Shown: positions 37,007 through 49,089, counted from the first letter of the stretch. The stretch: DNA of 64,000 bases from Rhytidiadelphus loreus (GCA_947034895.1 OX344764.1:9238001-9302000); one strand, 5' to 3'. Numbers and translations are program-made. The notes: generated by a model from the sequence alone, not told the origin.

Positions 37007-37290
37007 ATAATTCATCATGGATTAGTTCATCCATCAATGCATTCACCAATTATCACCCAACACTATTTACCAATTTTAATGTAGTGCACAATTCATCATG
37101 GATTAGTTCATCCATCAATGCATTCACTAATTATCACCCAACACTATTTACCAATTTTAATGTAGTGCATAATTCATCATGGATTAGTTCATCCATCAAT
37201 ACATTCACTAATTATCACCCAACACTATTTACCAATTTTAATGTAGTGCACAATTCATCATGGATTAGTTCATCCATCAATGCATTCATC
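36968..37290. repeat. 81-bp tandem repeat, four copies, carrying a MITE end
   Basis: Copies of ATTCATCATGGATTAG start at 37010, 37091, 37172 and 37253, an exact 81-bp period with very few differences. Each unit contains the right end of the adjacent MITE plus 50 bp of flank. Because 81 is a multiple of three, one frame stays open through the array; this is not evidence of a gene. Confidence 0.92.
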
Positions 37291-37374
37291 CATAAAAGGT
37301 CTTAACATCCCTTCAATATTGCAGAAACTAAACTAAATAAACTAATTTAAAATTAAAATTTAAAATATATATAT

Positions 37375-37475
37375 TTCACCCACCACTTGGACAAATAGCC
37401 CGCCAATTGAATTTGAACCTTGGACCTTGTTGGTGAGGTCCAAGGGTTCTATTGCCAATACACCATACAATAAAT
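37375..37475 (-). repeat. tRNA-like boxes on the minus strand, possible SINE
   Basis: Read on the minus strand, GGTTCAAATTC resembles the pol III B box, with a TGGTGTATTGGCAATAG stretch about 40 bp upstream in the A-box position. No complete cloverleaf. Confidence 0.35.
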
Positions 37476-38248
37476 TAGATGAACATGTAGAGTGTACAAT
37501 TCTATTTAATTAGTTTTTCAAATTGTTTTTTGTTTGCTTTATAAAATTAGTAGACTTTGGAAGCCTTTTTTGGCATAGTAGAACAACTTTTTACAAAAAT
37601 ATTTAAATTAAAAAAAGTTGTTAAGTAAAGCTAAATTTCATTTCCAAAAATCCATTTGAGATTTGAGACTCCAATTAAAATTTATAGACAAAATTTAGAG
37701 AGGATGTTTGAAAACGTCCCAAAGATGTCCTTTTCAACCCTTCTTTGAACTTTGCCCATAACTTTTGATTGGAGGCATAAAATCTCAAACGGATTTTTGG
37801 AAATGAAATTTAGCTTGACTTTAAAAAATTTCATAGTTCAAAGTGTTTTGAAAAAAGTTCTGTTGTTATGCCAAAATGTCCACCAAACTCTACTGAGTTT
37901 AAAAAACATCAAATTGTGAATGATTAAGTTTAAACCCAAAAATTCCATTGCTTAGTATCCTCTAAGAAGTCTTGGAACCCCACTATAAAGTCTAATAAAA
38001 AATTTGTACAAAAAAATTCTCAAAGTTATAATTAGGTTTGACAAACCAATTCAGCCATCATGCTCAAACATATAGAAGCAGTCATAATACAAGGATTTAT
38101 TAATAAAATTTAATTATAATTTAGAAATATCTATTTAAAAAAATTTGGAAAGGCAACAATATTGAATTCTTTCTAGTGTAAATTTTTTCTTAGGTAATGT
38201 GATTTTTGATCACAAAGTTTCTTGGAAAACAAGCACATTGATGTTTCT
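37476..38248. other. No gene recognised
   Basis: AT-rich. An imperfect inverted pair (AAATTTCATTTCCAAAAATC near 37633 and GGATTTTTGGAAATGAAATT near 37791) could form a 190-bp foldback. Confidence 0.5.
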
Positions 38249-39181
38249 TTAACCCCTAAAGGACCATTGTCCCCTCGGGGGACAAAATGGATTTTGGGCA
38301 AGTTCCTATGATCTCAATTTTCAGTGAATTTTTTTGAAACTTTCTCATAAGATAGGAAAACTTATGAGCTTCGTGGGAATATAAATTTTATTTCAATTGG
38401 TGCCTGGGAGCAAAAGTTATGGCATCTTAAACACAATTTTCACGTCACCAGGCAGAAAAATAAATCTACAAAAATTTGAAATTAATTTTTTCATTTTTTT
38501 CTTCTTAAAGGTCATATTTTTGTCTACATGTGAAGCTTTGATTCATTCCATTTGGATTAGTAATGTGAAAGTTATGATTAATCTTGTTTTTCGGGCAATT
38601 TGAGCATCTTCTTGAAAAAATAACTTATAGGATTCAATTCTAAATGCAATTTTCACAATTTTTCAACAAAATGTTTTTGACAAGGTTAAGTTTTCTATTT
38701 AGAACAATCTCACCGTTGAGATTATTGTGTTTCAATCCCATTTTAGAGCTATCAACAATTTAGTTTTTTCTTTCAATCTTGGACCTACTTCTATTGAACA
38801 ATTTTTTAAAGAATGAAAATCAATCGTGTTTTTTTTTAATTTTTTTTTCTACACTTTCAACTCAATTCTTCAACACAAATTTTTTTTAATTCAAGGTCCA
38901 TGGTGTAAATTTTTTCCCCAAATGGCATTCAAAGCCATCTGAAATTGTAGGCTAGTGTTCAAAAAAACTTTCTTTTTTCAACTTTGAATGCTAATATCTT
39001 CCAATCTGTACGGTCAAACTTCATGAAATTTTTACCACATGATACTAGACTAGTAAAGTACAAGATCCTACGGTTAGATTCTTAAAAAAGTATTTTTCTT
39101 GTTTTTTTGGATGAATGTAGCAAAAATGACAGTTTTGAGTAGTTTTTGACAGAAGAATGGCCCTGGTCCTTTAGGGGTTAA
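38249..39181 (+). mobile_element. TTAA-flanked piggyBac-like non-autonomous element, copy 2
   Basis: Left end TTAACCCCTAAAGGACCATT; right end GGTCCTTTAGGGGTTAA. The family core is present as CAAGATCCTACGGTTAGA at about 39060. 933 bp, in the same orientation as the copy at 33421-34357. Confidence 0.75.
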
Positions 39182-40111
39182 TGTTTCCACAATAAAATTT
39201 GAAAAATACATCACCAACATTTTTCAATCAATTATTATGTAACACATTGAAGAACACACAAAACAATTTATAAAAAATAGAAATTTTGTTTTTTGAAATT
39301 GGAATTTTTTTGTGTTGATCAAGATTGCATAAAATAATAAATTTAATAAGGTAGTTTTGATAGAGTATTCTTAAAATGATATGGAATACCATTTTCTTCA
39401 TGCCAACCAACAACCTTTATAAGAAGTACAGAAGAAAAATGGTAGTAGAGAAAATGAATAACTAAAGGGTGAGATTTAGGCAATTGCAATATTTACGCAA
39501 TATTTTTTAATATAAATTTGTTATTTTAAATTGTACAATTTAAATATATATTCAAAACAATTTTCAGTTAACAATATTAATTGTTGCAATATGGCAACAT
39601 TGCCAAAGTTTTCAATATTGTATAGGTATATTTTCATTATTGCATCAATACTGTAAATTATTAGGAAATTTAATGTTTTTATGTCAACATTGATGCAAGA
39701 ATAACTAATTTTCTAGTATGTATATAGTGTGTACTATATCAATAACGCATCAGTATTGCGCAGTAGGGAAATTGTGTCAGTATTGATACAATACTATTGC
39801 AATGGGAGGGTCTTTTTTTGATGCATGATACAATCATCATAAATCTTTCATCTATCAATGCATTCATCCATCAAAGGTTGTGACAAGGGTCATGACATTG
39901 GTGTTGATAGATAATTTCCTATAGATGATAAAATGGATATAGTCAAGAAAATCTACAATGAAGGGGTAGATGTTGATTTGGCCTCCTCTAAGCTTAGAAG
40001 TTGTGGTGCAAGATTACAGCAAGGACATGTATCATTGTGTCTAAAAACCCTAATAAATAGCTGCAAATTCTTCTCTAATCCTACAAACGCATTATACATT
40101 CATTAACTAGT
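39182..40111. other. No gene recognised
   Basis: Low-complexity AT-rich sequence. A TTCATCTATCAATGCATTCA stretch at about 39845 matches the flank amplified in the 81-bp repeat at 36968-37290. Confidence 0.5.
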
Positions 40112-40328
40112 CACCAGAAGAACCCCGCGTTTTAGGTGATGTTTTGTAATTTTTTTAAACGGATTTTAGGTGACGTCCATTGCAACAAGCCCATGTTTTT
40201 ATGTCAACAATACGTCTAACATAACATCAATGTTGACATAAAAACATGGGCTTGTTGCAATGGACATCACCTAAAATCCGTTTAAAAAAATTACAAAACA
40301 TCACCTAAAACATGGGTTTCTTATAGTG
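40112..40328. mobile_element. CACTA-ended foldback MITE
   Basis: The ends (CACCAGAAGAACCC on the left; CACTATAAGAAACCC read from the right) flank nearly perfect arms of about 95 bp with GTGATGTTTTGTAA and TTGCAACAAGCCCATG blocks. The flanking triplets are AGT and ATT, so any target duplication has drifted. It is related to the foldback at 40952-41166. Confidence 0.75.
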
Positions 40329-40951
40329 ATTATATAGCACAATGGACGTCCAAGAGTTGAATTCAAGTACCTTGCAACTCAAGAGGCCCCCGATGAATCT
40401 TGTTGCTTTGTCATGACAAAAAATAGTGTTGTAGGAATTTGTTGTCTATCCGTAAAAACATGAGGTTCCTAGCTATGTTAAAGGTTTGTGAAAAGAAAAG
40501 AAATATCAAAGACTTAAAAAACCCTAATTCCACACTTAAACCAACAATGAACTCCAAAATAATCTAGTCTCAACAAACTAACCCCAACTCAACTTCGAAC
40601 CTCAACCTTCAAACCTTGTTAGATGCAATAGGCACTTAAAACCCTCTTAAGCTCAAAAATACAACTCCCACAAGAATACTAAATGAAAGAACAACTCACA
40701 CAAAAAGAATACATCATACAATCATCACAATGAAAGAAACGGTATCCAAGCGAAAAAGTGAACTCAAGTTTAGTGCTTGAAAAAACCAAGAATACAAGAG
40801 AGACCTAAAGGTGGGAGCCAAGTCTTTCACAACCAAAGAGGTTACAAAGCTGCAAACAATATGGAACAAAATGCCCAATCCAAACCCTATCTCCCTCATA
40901 AGGCCAGCAACCCAAGATCTAACCTCCTGATGAGGCTAAATCCTTATAGAA

Positions 40952-41166
40952 CACTAAAAGAAGCCCGTGTTTTATGTGACAAGCCTAATTTTTCTTGACG
41001 GATTTTGCTAGACATCCAATGCAACAATACCATGTTTTTTGTCAATAAAAACATCCAATGTAATATCAATGCTGACATAAAAAGATGGTATTGTTGCATT
41101 GGATGTTTAGCAAAATCCGTCAAGAAAAATCAGGCTTGTCACATAAAACACAATTTTTTTCTAGTG
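40952..41166. mobile_element. CACTA-ended foldback MITE with GAA target duplication
   Basis: Ends CACTAAAAGAAGCCC and, read from the right, CACTAGAAAAAAATT. The long arms share TCCAATGCAACAA blocks with the foldback 620 bp upstream. GAA flanks both sides (40949-40951 and 41167-41169). Confidence 0.8.
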
Positions 41167-41586
41167 GAACTAAACCCCACAATGAAGTTAACCACCTATC
41201 ACGCCTAACTTCTTACAAATTAGATCCAACTTTAATAATAGTAAGATGTCTAATTTAACTAGTAGACAGCCTACATCACAACAACGGATGAAAATTCTAT
41301 CTTTTCAGGGTCAATCATTTGCTGACTAACAATTTGCAACTTCTGCAAGCCTGCAAAAATTCTTGTTCCTCCCATCACTAAAGAGTGGATGCCATTTGCT
41401 CACTAATAGTTTGGAATTCAAGTGTAATCATGAAATACTCAGACAAAAGAATCCTATTCAACTTTTCTTCAATCTCGTGTTTGTCAAGAAACACTACCAT
41501 GGAATTGAAGTGCTTACACACCAAAATGCGGCAAAAATGAGCTATTGCAATGACATCATAAATAATGGCAAAGGAGAAGCATCTAA

Positions 41587-42122
41587 GGGCCACTTCACTC
41601 TATGGCCGTCCAAGTCGAGAGGCCGTGGCATTGAGTGGCCAAACTTTGTTGAGAGTCCAAAAAAATGAGCAATAAATAGGCAATAAATAGTAGGTATTGG
41701 AGCCTTTGGCCGGCCATAGTGTGAAGCCTTCAAAGGCCAAGCCCAAAGTCCAAATCCTTGGCAATGAACTCCCACAACCTCTTAACTTGGCCGGCCATAG
41801 TGTAAAGCCTCCAAAGGCCAAGCCCAAAGTCCAAAGTCTTAATAATGAACTCCCACCTACCAATCTAATGGTTGAGATCTTGTCATAAGTTGATGGCCTC
41901 TCAACCATAGTTTGGGCATTCATTTCTAGCCAACCCAAACTTCCTTTGAGAGTCCGTCACCATGTAAACAATTTATTGCCATGTAGGTAGTTGGAAGGTG
42001 ATGGCCTTTGGACTTGTGCCTTCTAGTGTGAAGGGTCGAGAGGCCAAACTTTGGGTTTCTTGAAATTTGATTGGTGGAAACCTACGGCCTCTCAACCTTC
42101 AAGCCGTAGTGTGAAGTGGCCC
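41587..42122. mobile_element. Tourist-like MITE with GGGCCACTTCACACT ends and TAA duplication
   Basis: The left end GGGCCACTTCACTCTATGGC and the opposite-strand right end GGGCCACTTCACACTACGGC match in all but two positions. TAA is duplicated at 41584-41586 and 42123-42125. GGGCC-starting ends and a TWA duplication fit PIF/Harbinger. Inside, a roughly 93-bp unit with a GGCCGGCCATAGTGT start is tandemly duplicated (41708, 41801). Confidence 0.8.
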
Positions 42123-42345
42123 TAAAGTTTGGAACAATGCCAAACCTAAGTCGATAGTAGGGGGGATACAAGAAGGGTCAGCATCCAAATTCTACAATGA
42201 GTCTTTTACATACTCAATGCAACGGTGGAGAGGTTGGGCATTCCTTAGTCCAAGCCCAAGGGGATTGGGGGTAAACCTGCTCGGGATTTTTTTTTGCCCC
42301 CACCCAAATTCAATCCACTCGCCCTAAGCGTCGACGTTGGTGTGA

Positions 42346-43290
42346 TACCTGATTTAGACCAAGTCATATACCCCGGGACAGGTTGTGGCCTGTCTGTATA
42401 ACATGTTTGGCCCTAAACCTTTGTACTATACTCTCAACTATACTAAATAGTGAAATTAGGTTGCCTTAACAATTAGGTTGCCTTACTCCATGAAAGTTAC
42501 TAGAGATGCCATCAAAGTCAACACATATTTCTACAAATATTTCCATTTGGACACATGAAGGTCAATGAGTCGCAATTACAAAAATAATCTAATTCAAAAG
42601 TAGTACATTCTTGTATAGTAATAGTAAATATTTATATAGTGTCAAATGTTGAGAAATTAGTATGAGGCAATCTAATTTTACTATTTGGTGTAGTGCATCT
42701 TCTCTTAGTGTATAATATGCAATAAAGGAGTTAGTAGGTGAACCCTATTTCAAGTATTTTTTTCTCAAAAGTAATGTAGTTAGAAGCCACATTAATTAGT
42801 GGTCATTATTACACCTCTATAAATGCATTAACCTCTCTTAGTGCATAGTCCCGACACCATGTACTAAGAGAGATTTTGTTGCACCAACATATTTGTTTTT
42901 GGGAAAAAAGAACAACCTTAAAATAGCCTTCGTAAAATTTGGAATTTATTTTAACTACATTTTGTCAAATCCATTCAAGTGAGGGTTGGACATTTATCCA
43001 ATTATTTTCCAATACAATAAATTATATAAATTTAATAGAAAAATATAGTTATAAAGAGTATAAAATAGCATCTCTTATTTTACAGATGATTGCCACATGA
43101 ATGACATAGCTAGAGGGCAAAAGTTTTTACCCAACAACATTCACTTATGATCAATGCTTGATCATTATGTGGATGAATGATTGTTGTTTTATAGAATACA
43201 CTTCATCCAATTGATAATCATTCAACTTCAATATTTTCTTATCACCCAAATGTGATGGACTTGAGCATTTAGGGGGTGAATGAAGTACAC
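42346..43290 (+). repeat. Dispersed repeat, left copy, flanking the chaperonin gene
   Basis: It begins GTGATACCTGATTTAGACC and includes TACATTTTGTCAAATCCATT at about 42957. The same order of blocks recurs at 48339-48890. This copy has an extra segment of roughly 380 bp between the first two blocks. Its class is not recognised. Confidence 0.75.
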
Positions 43291-44072
43291 AATTAGTACT
43301 TACAATATTTCTACATTTCTACCTTCCAAGATTTTTGCACATGTGAATCTTTTCTTTGACATTTATCATATTAATTACATACCTATTAAATTTCAGAAGT
43401 AGAAGAGAAGTTTTACACATCCTACCCAAAGTTGCCCAATTTGCCCCAAAAGTTCAAGACAACCTAATTCTTGATCCAAGCACTTTATCAGAAAAAATAT
43501 TATATATTCCCACCTAGGGGTACATGTTCACACCTTGTATAAAAAGTTTGTGAACATCCAACCAAAATTGACTTCAAGCACAACTAACCAAGATTTCTTC
43601 ACTCAGTCTTTTAGGAGTTAAACAGACAAGTGCTAAAACTAACGTATGGCTACGGTTTGAGTAGAAAAAGTATAGTACAATTAGTAGAATTCAACTTGGT
43701 TACCTTCGTGGCCATCACACAAGGCAGGCACAGCGATTGAGAAGCAAAATCAAGCACATGGTACCAAGATAGGTGGACAAAATTGAGCTTGTAAATTTTC
43801 CAGCAGATTGGCAAAACCTACATGCCAAGAATCTAGAGTGTCCTAAGCTTTAGCAGTTGTGTCCTGTGTCTGAATAGAGCGCTGAACTATATTGGGCTTT
43901 TGAACTCACATGATTCTTTTGTTAAGTAGCTGCTCTTCAAAGGAGGCCGTACTAGAAGACACTGGCAATCACCTCTCCCAAGAAATCAGCTCCACTCTAG
44001 GAATTCCCGTTTCTTCTACCAGGTCCATCCACCGCCAAAACAGTTGAAACCTCCATAAGAAAAACGCTAAAC
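43291..44072. other. Downstream flank of the chaperonin gene
   Basis: No coding frame of note. The last few hundred bases are less AT-rich and would contain the 3' untranslated region of the minus-strand chaperonin gene. Confidence 0.5.
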
Positions 44073-47000
44073 TCAGTAGCCGTATCCAGAATTGTCCATG
44101 GGGTTGCCAACAGGAGCAGCCTCTGGTTCCTTGATTTCAGTCACTACAACATCAGATGTCAAGAAGATCTTGGCTACCGAGGCGGCATGCTCCAAGCAGC
44201 ACCTGACAACCTGCGACACACACATTTCCCACACTAACTGTAAGCATAAAGAAACCAGAATTAGCTTTCACAAGAACTACTAAGCAAATTAGATATGTGG
44301 GAAAACACTAGCTTTCAGAAAAATAACGATTGAGAGGAGTAGTCGAAACCTACCTTAGCAGGGTCGATAATACCAGCGGCCATGAGGTCCTCATAGACAC
44401 CTGTAGCAGCGTTGTAGCCAAAGGATGGGTTGTCGTTTGCCAAAACCTGAAGGTCGTGAAACCACGATCATTCAAAAACTCCGAAGTAAACCCTCCTAAA
44501 CTGAAGCTGTAATAAACCACATGCATTGAAAACTAAAACACTAGTAGTAAAAGAAGACGATGATTTTGGCACACACCTTTTCAACCACAACACTTCCGTT
44601 CACACCGGCATTCTTGGCAATCAACTTCAGAGGGTAACACAAAGCCCGCCTCACAATTTCTGAGCCGACCTGCAGATTAACAAAGAGAAATCAAGCACTT
44701 ACATGAGGAACCTCTCCGATATAAAAAACAGAAGGCATCCAAGTATATCATCTCAAAAGGCCTCCTATTAGATTCACAAAGTTATTGACAACAAAATAAT
44801 GTTCATCTAAAAGAACATTAGACCAATAAGAAGACGCTGTTAAATGAATGTCAACTTTATGTCGACTTAACGTCAACTTCAAATATCCAGTACAATATCT
44901 CCTTGATGCGAATAATGTTAGCAAGTACGTGTTGAGAGGATTTTGAGATGAACATCGAGGCAAGCTAACACCCTGTGCGTCACACTAATATTTACTCAAC
45001 ATGAGAGATATATGAATGTAATGCCTATAAACCGACCATTACAACCTTGACAATCAAATGAGGGGACTTCTCAGTGATAATAAGAACTCAGCATGAATGG
45101 AACCCAGATAACTAGGGACTCCATTAACCAAGCAGTACATTAAAGGCTCCATTGACCATACAGCTGAGCTTTCATTTGTGCCCACTGTGAAAATACAAAT
45201 ACTTAATCTATTGACATTTGGTTTTGTGAAATTGATTGTTAGCTTACCACAAAATGAATGTGCAAAATTGTCGCTGGTGCAAGTTTCTAGATTGTTTCAA
45301 GGTTCAAATGTGTGGTGAAGGTAACCTCTTCCTGACTGTACAGTGAATGGAGACTTTACATTACTCTCTTCAAGTATAACCGGTGTTATATGGCACACGA
45401 AGTCCAACTTACCTTTTGTTCGTCATTGTCCAAGGTCGCCTTGATAGCGTCCACTTTGCTCGCCAATCTCAACAAGGTGCATCCCCCTCCCACCACAATC
45501 CCTTCCTCCACCGCCGCCTTCGTCGCATTCAACGCATCCTCCACACGCAGCTTCTTCTCCTTCAATTCCGTCTCCGTCTGCGCTCCCACCTGAATGATCG
45601 CCACTCCCCCAGAAAGCTTGGCAATCCTCTCATTCAGTTTCTCCTTCTCGTAATCCTGCTCCGCAACTTCGATCAAATTCCGAATCTGGCTCACACGCTT
45701 GCTCACGGCGTCTTGCGTGCTGCCATCGCCTACAATGGTGGTGGCGTCTTTCGTCACGACCACTTTCGCAGCAGTGCCCAGGACCTCCGTGCTCACCTTG
45801 TCGAGCGCCAGACCGATCTCGTCGCGGACGACGGTGGCGTTGGTCAGGATGGCGATGTCGTCCAGGTATTGACTCTTGCGCTCGCCGAAACCGGGTGCCT
45901 TCAAAGCTGCGACTTTGAGGGAGCCACGGAGCTTGTTCACGACTAAAGTGGAGAGAGCTTCCTGCTCGATGTCCTCGGCGATGATCAAGAGGGGGAAACC
46001 GCCGCGGATGGTTTCCTCGAGGATGCCGATCATGTCGCGAGCGGTGGTGATCTTCTTGTCAACCAAAAGGAGCTGCACACATAGTTTTTTCCATCATTTT
46101 AATCCCGTCAGAGGTACCCTTGAGGAACATCAGAGACATGAGACTAATCGATCTAGCACTTTACTAGTTTGAATCAGCTTAAAATTGAGTAAATGGGAAT
46201 CATAATCCTCTGCATACGTACACATACAGCACTCATAAGGTGGAACAGTTCCAAGGGACTGCCAAAGAAAATACCTTGCAATTATCATACTCCACAGACA
46301 TCTTCTCGGGGTCAGTGACGAAGTAGGGTGAAATGTAACCCCTGTCAAACTGCATGCCCTCAACAACATACAAGCTGTTCTCGGCACTCTTTCCTTCCTC
46401 CATGGTCACGACGCCCGTCCGTCCCACTTTGGCCATGGCTTCAGCAATCATCTGCCCGACCTCCGGGTTATTCCCGGCACTGACAGCAGCCACATCCGCC
46501 AACTCACTGTCTTCAACCTGCCAAATAAACCCGCGTATAATTCATCAACCAAAACTCAGAAAAAGCAGACGACACCACATGAAAGGCAACATCAACAGAA
46601 TAAGATTGAAAAACAGTCCCGCCTGCCAAATATCGTCCAATAGACAAAGTGAAATTCATCAACTAAAACTAAGCAACAGGGAAAGGGAACTACAGTAGAG
46701 AAGGATTGAATAGCATTCATATAGGAGGGGCTATCATCTTCACATACATCCTTGGCGAGCTTCTTCAACTCCTTGACGAGCGCCACCACCGTTTTGTCAA
46801 TGCCGCGGGTGATTTGCACTGGGTTAGCTCCTGCTGCCACAACCTTGACACCCTCGGCAATCAGCCCTTGTGCAAGCACAACCGAGGTGGTAGTACCGTC
46901 ACCAGCCAAGTCATTCGTCTTGGCAGCCGCCTGGCGCACCAACTTCGCTCCAATGTTCTCCACTGCGTCCTCAAGCTCAACCTATATTCACACAGGCAGG

Positions 47001-47950
47001 TGAGAAACCCAAGAGGTGCAAGATATTATTGCAAAATGACGGAAAAGAAACTGTTTACAAGCTTACATATTGGTTGAATGCCCAAACATAACCTATAACG
47101 CTACTCAATTTTTCAACAACACCAGTTCATGGTACACCAAGAGCTGCCAGTTTGGAATGCAATACCAATCTGGTTGTAAAAATCAAACACAAGTAATGTA
47201 AAGTCTCCATTTACCATACAGCAAGGGACAGATTCCATTGACCATACAGGTGAACTTTGAACCTTTTCCTACAATAATCTAGAAACTTGCACCATCTCAT
47301 GTATTGCAAAACCTGAATGTCAATAGATTAAGTATTTTCACACTTAACACCAATCAAAGATCACATGTATGGTCAATGGAGCCTCTACCTTACTCTTGAG
47401 TGAATCAAAATAGAGTCGCCTCTCAGAATTTTCAAAGCGAGGCTTATTCAAGACCACTCACCTCCTTGGCCACAGTCACACCATCGTTCACAATCTTCGG
47501 CGACCCGTACTTGCTCTCCAGCACGACGTTGCGACCCTTCGGACCCAGCGTTACACCCACGAGATCCGCAAGCTTGTCAACTCCAGCCTGCTCATCAAAA
47601 CCCCAACAAAACCAACAAAATCAGAACCCCAAACCCCAAACCCCCAAACCACAGCCCCAAGAAAACCAGTGTAAGAATCAGAAAACAACACAAAAGATTC
47701 TTCACTCTCGCATTGCCATCACCTGCATCCTCTTGATAGCGGACCCATCCTTGTTGAAGTGAAGCTCCTTGGCAGCCTTCACAACACTCACGCGTCGACT
47801 ACTCTTGAGCGCCACTCGTTGCTGTCGCCTGGAGAATGACACTCCCCCCATGGCAGCGGAGGAACTCAAGGACGAAGAAGAAGTCGCCTTCTCCACACGG
47901 AGAGAACCAAGGGCAGCGGAGCCCGCCATAGCCATCGTCGTTGCTGCCAT
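44073..47950 (-). CDS. CPN60B: Chloroplast chaperonin-60 subunit beta (RuBisCO-binding protein beta)
   Basis: Group I (GroEL-type) chaperonin that folds imported and newly made stromal proteins, including the RuBisCO large subunit, with alpha subunits and the Cpn20/Cpn10 lid. Exons are 47723-47950, 47462-47587, 46748-46981, 46275-46517, 45413-46072, 44577-44669, 44354-44446 and 44073-44210. All are in phase 0 and give 604 residues, matching plant beta subunits. The first 50-60 residues are Ala/Ser-rich with Arg near the end, a plastid transit peptide. [16 protein letters not shown] and [14 protein letters not shown] are the ATP-site motifs of the equatorial domain, and the apical and intermediate domains follow in exons 4-5. 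The C-terminus [11 protein letters not shown] is characteristic of beta. MITE copies sit in introns 2 and 5. Confidence 0.96.
45141..45363 (+). mobile_element. MITE in intron 5 of CPN60B
   Basis: Left end TAAAGGCTCCATTGACCATA; the opposite-strand right end has AAAGTCTCCATTCACTGTAC. A second copy lies inverted in intron 2 at 47195-47392, sharing ACTTAATCTATTGACATT and TGCAAGTTTCTAGATT blocks. Confidence 0.7.
47195..47392 (-). mobile_element. MITE in intron 2 of CPN60B, inverted
   Basis: The ends TAATGTAAAGTCTCCATTTA and, from the right, TAAGGTAGAGGCTCCATTGA match the intron 5 copy in opposite orientation. The left end shows a small internal duplication (CCATTTACCATACAG, CCATTGACCATACAG). Confidence 0.7.
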
Positions 47951-48338
47951 ACTACAACCAAAACCTCAACACGCAACCAAACTTGAATTGGAAAAATGCG
48001 CTTGCAATGAGCTTGGAATGGATTGCAGTGAGATTGAAAAGCAATTGTGAGTGTGTTGTAGTGTGGAAATCCAAACAAGGGATAAGGTAGACTGTGCACT
48101 GGGTTGTGAAATGGGCTGTGAAAGTATGGACAACTGATGAGTGGAAGCTCCAGAGGATGACGACGAAGTCCAGAATGTTCTTCTGGGAAATCCTTAAGAC
48201 CTACAAAGGTTGTCTTCCTGTGCTGGGTTTTGGGTTTTGGGTGGATTTGGTAACCACCCACTTCGTGTGCGCGAGACTCGCGACGAGAACTCCGAGGATA
48301 ACCTTCTGTCTGTGGGGTCGGCATTCTTCATCCCGGAG

Positions 48339-48890
48339 TGATACCCGGTTTAAAACAGGTTTTATACCCGGGACCAGGCTGTGACGCATACCCGGTTTAG
48401 GCCTACTCTAATACTCCATTTGGCCCTTGTTTAGTGGAGTTTGAACAAGGATTTTTGTAAACCTAAACCTTCTAACCAGTGAATTTGTTTTTGGAGAAAA
48501 AAACAAACAAACTGGAAAAGGCCTTTACGGCAAAAGCTGAGAAATTTTGAAATTTATTTTTCCTACATTTTGTCAAATCCATCCAAGTAAGGGTTGGATA
48601 TTTATCCAATTATTTTTTAATACAATAAATTATGTAATTTTAATAGAAAAATATAATTTAGAATAGTATAAAATAACATCTTTATCTAATAGATGATCAC
48701 CACATGAGTGACATGGCTAGAAGGCAAAAAAATTTACCTTGCTTTGTATCCTTGAATGCTCATTCATTATGTGGGTGAATGATTGTTGTTTTGTAAAGTG
48801 CACTTCATCCAATCAATTAATACTTCTTCATCCATTCAACTTCAATGTTTTCTTGACACCTAAATGTGATGACTTACTTAGGCATTTAGG
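48339..48890 (+). repeat. Dispersed repeat, right copy, flanking the chaperonin gene
   Basis: It begins GTGATACCCGGTTTAAAAC about 390 bp upstream of the chaperonin ATG and repeats, in the same orientation, the blocks seen at 42346-43290, including TACATTTTGTCAAATCCATC at about 48572 and ATTCAACTTCAATGTTTTCT at 48834. Confidence 0.75.
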
Positions 48891-49089
48891 GTTTGGAATG
48901 AAGAATAGAGTTGCTACTTAATTAGAATTTTTCTACTTCTACCCTCCAAAAAGATCAAACCAATCTTTTTGTTGTATGGAATCACATTGAAACACACTGA
49001 AAAATATCATAAAGTAGAGAACCAAAAATTTAGATCTAGACATCAAATGATTAAAATACTTCTAATGCCAAATTAATATTATTTTTTTC

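Noticed and set aside
37003..37305. A frame encoding a 27-residue peptide repeated four times
   Set aside because: It is the 81-bp tandem repeat translated; the period happens to be a multiple of three, and no start context or splice sites support it.
40927..40955. CTGATGAG, the start of a hammerhead ribozyme core
   Set aside because: No matching stem II with a GAAA strand and no third stem could be found nearby.
45383..45946. Plus-strand 187-codon frame opposite CPN60B exon 5
   Set aside because: Antisense shadow of a confidently identified coding exon.
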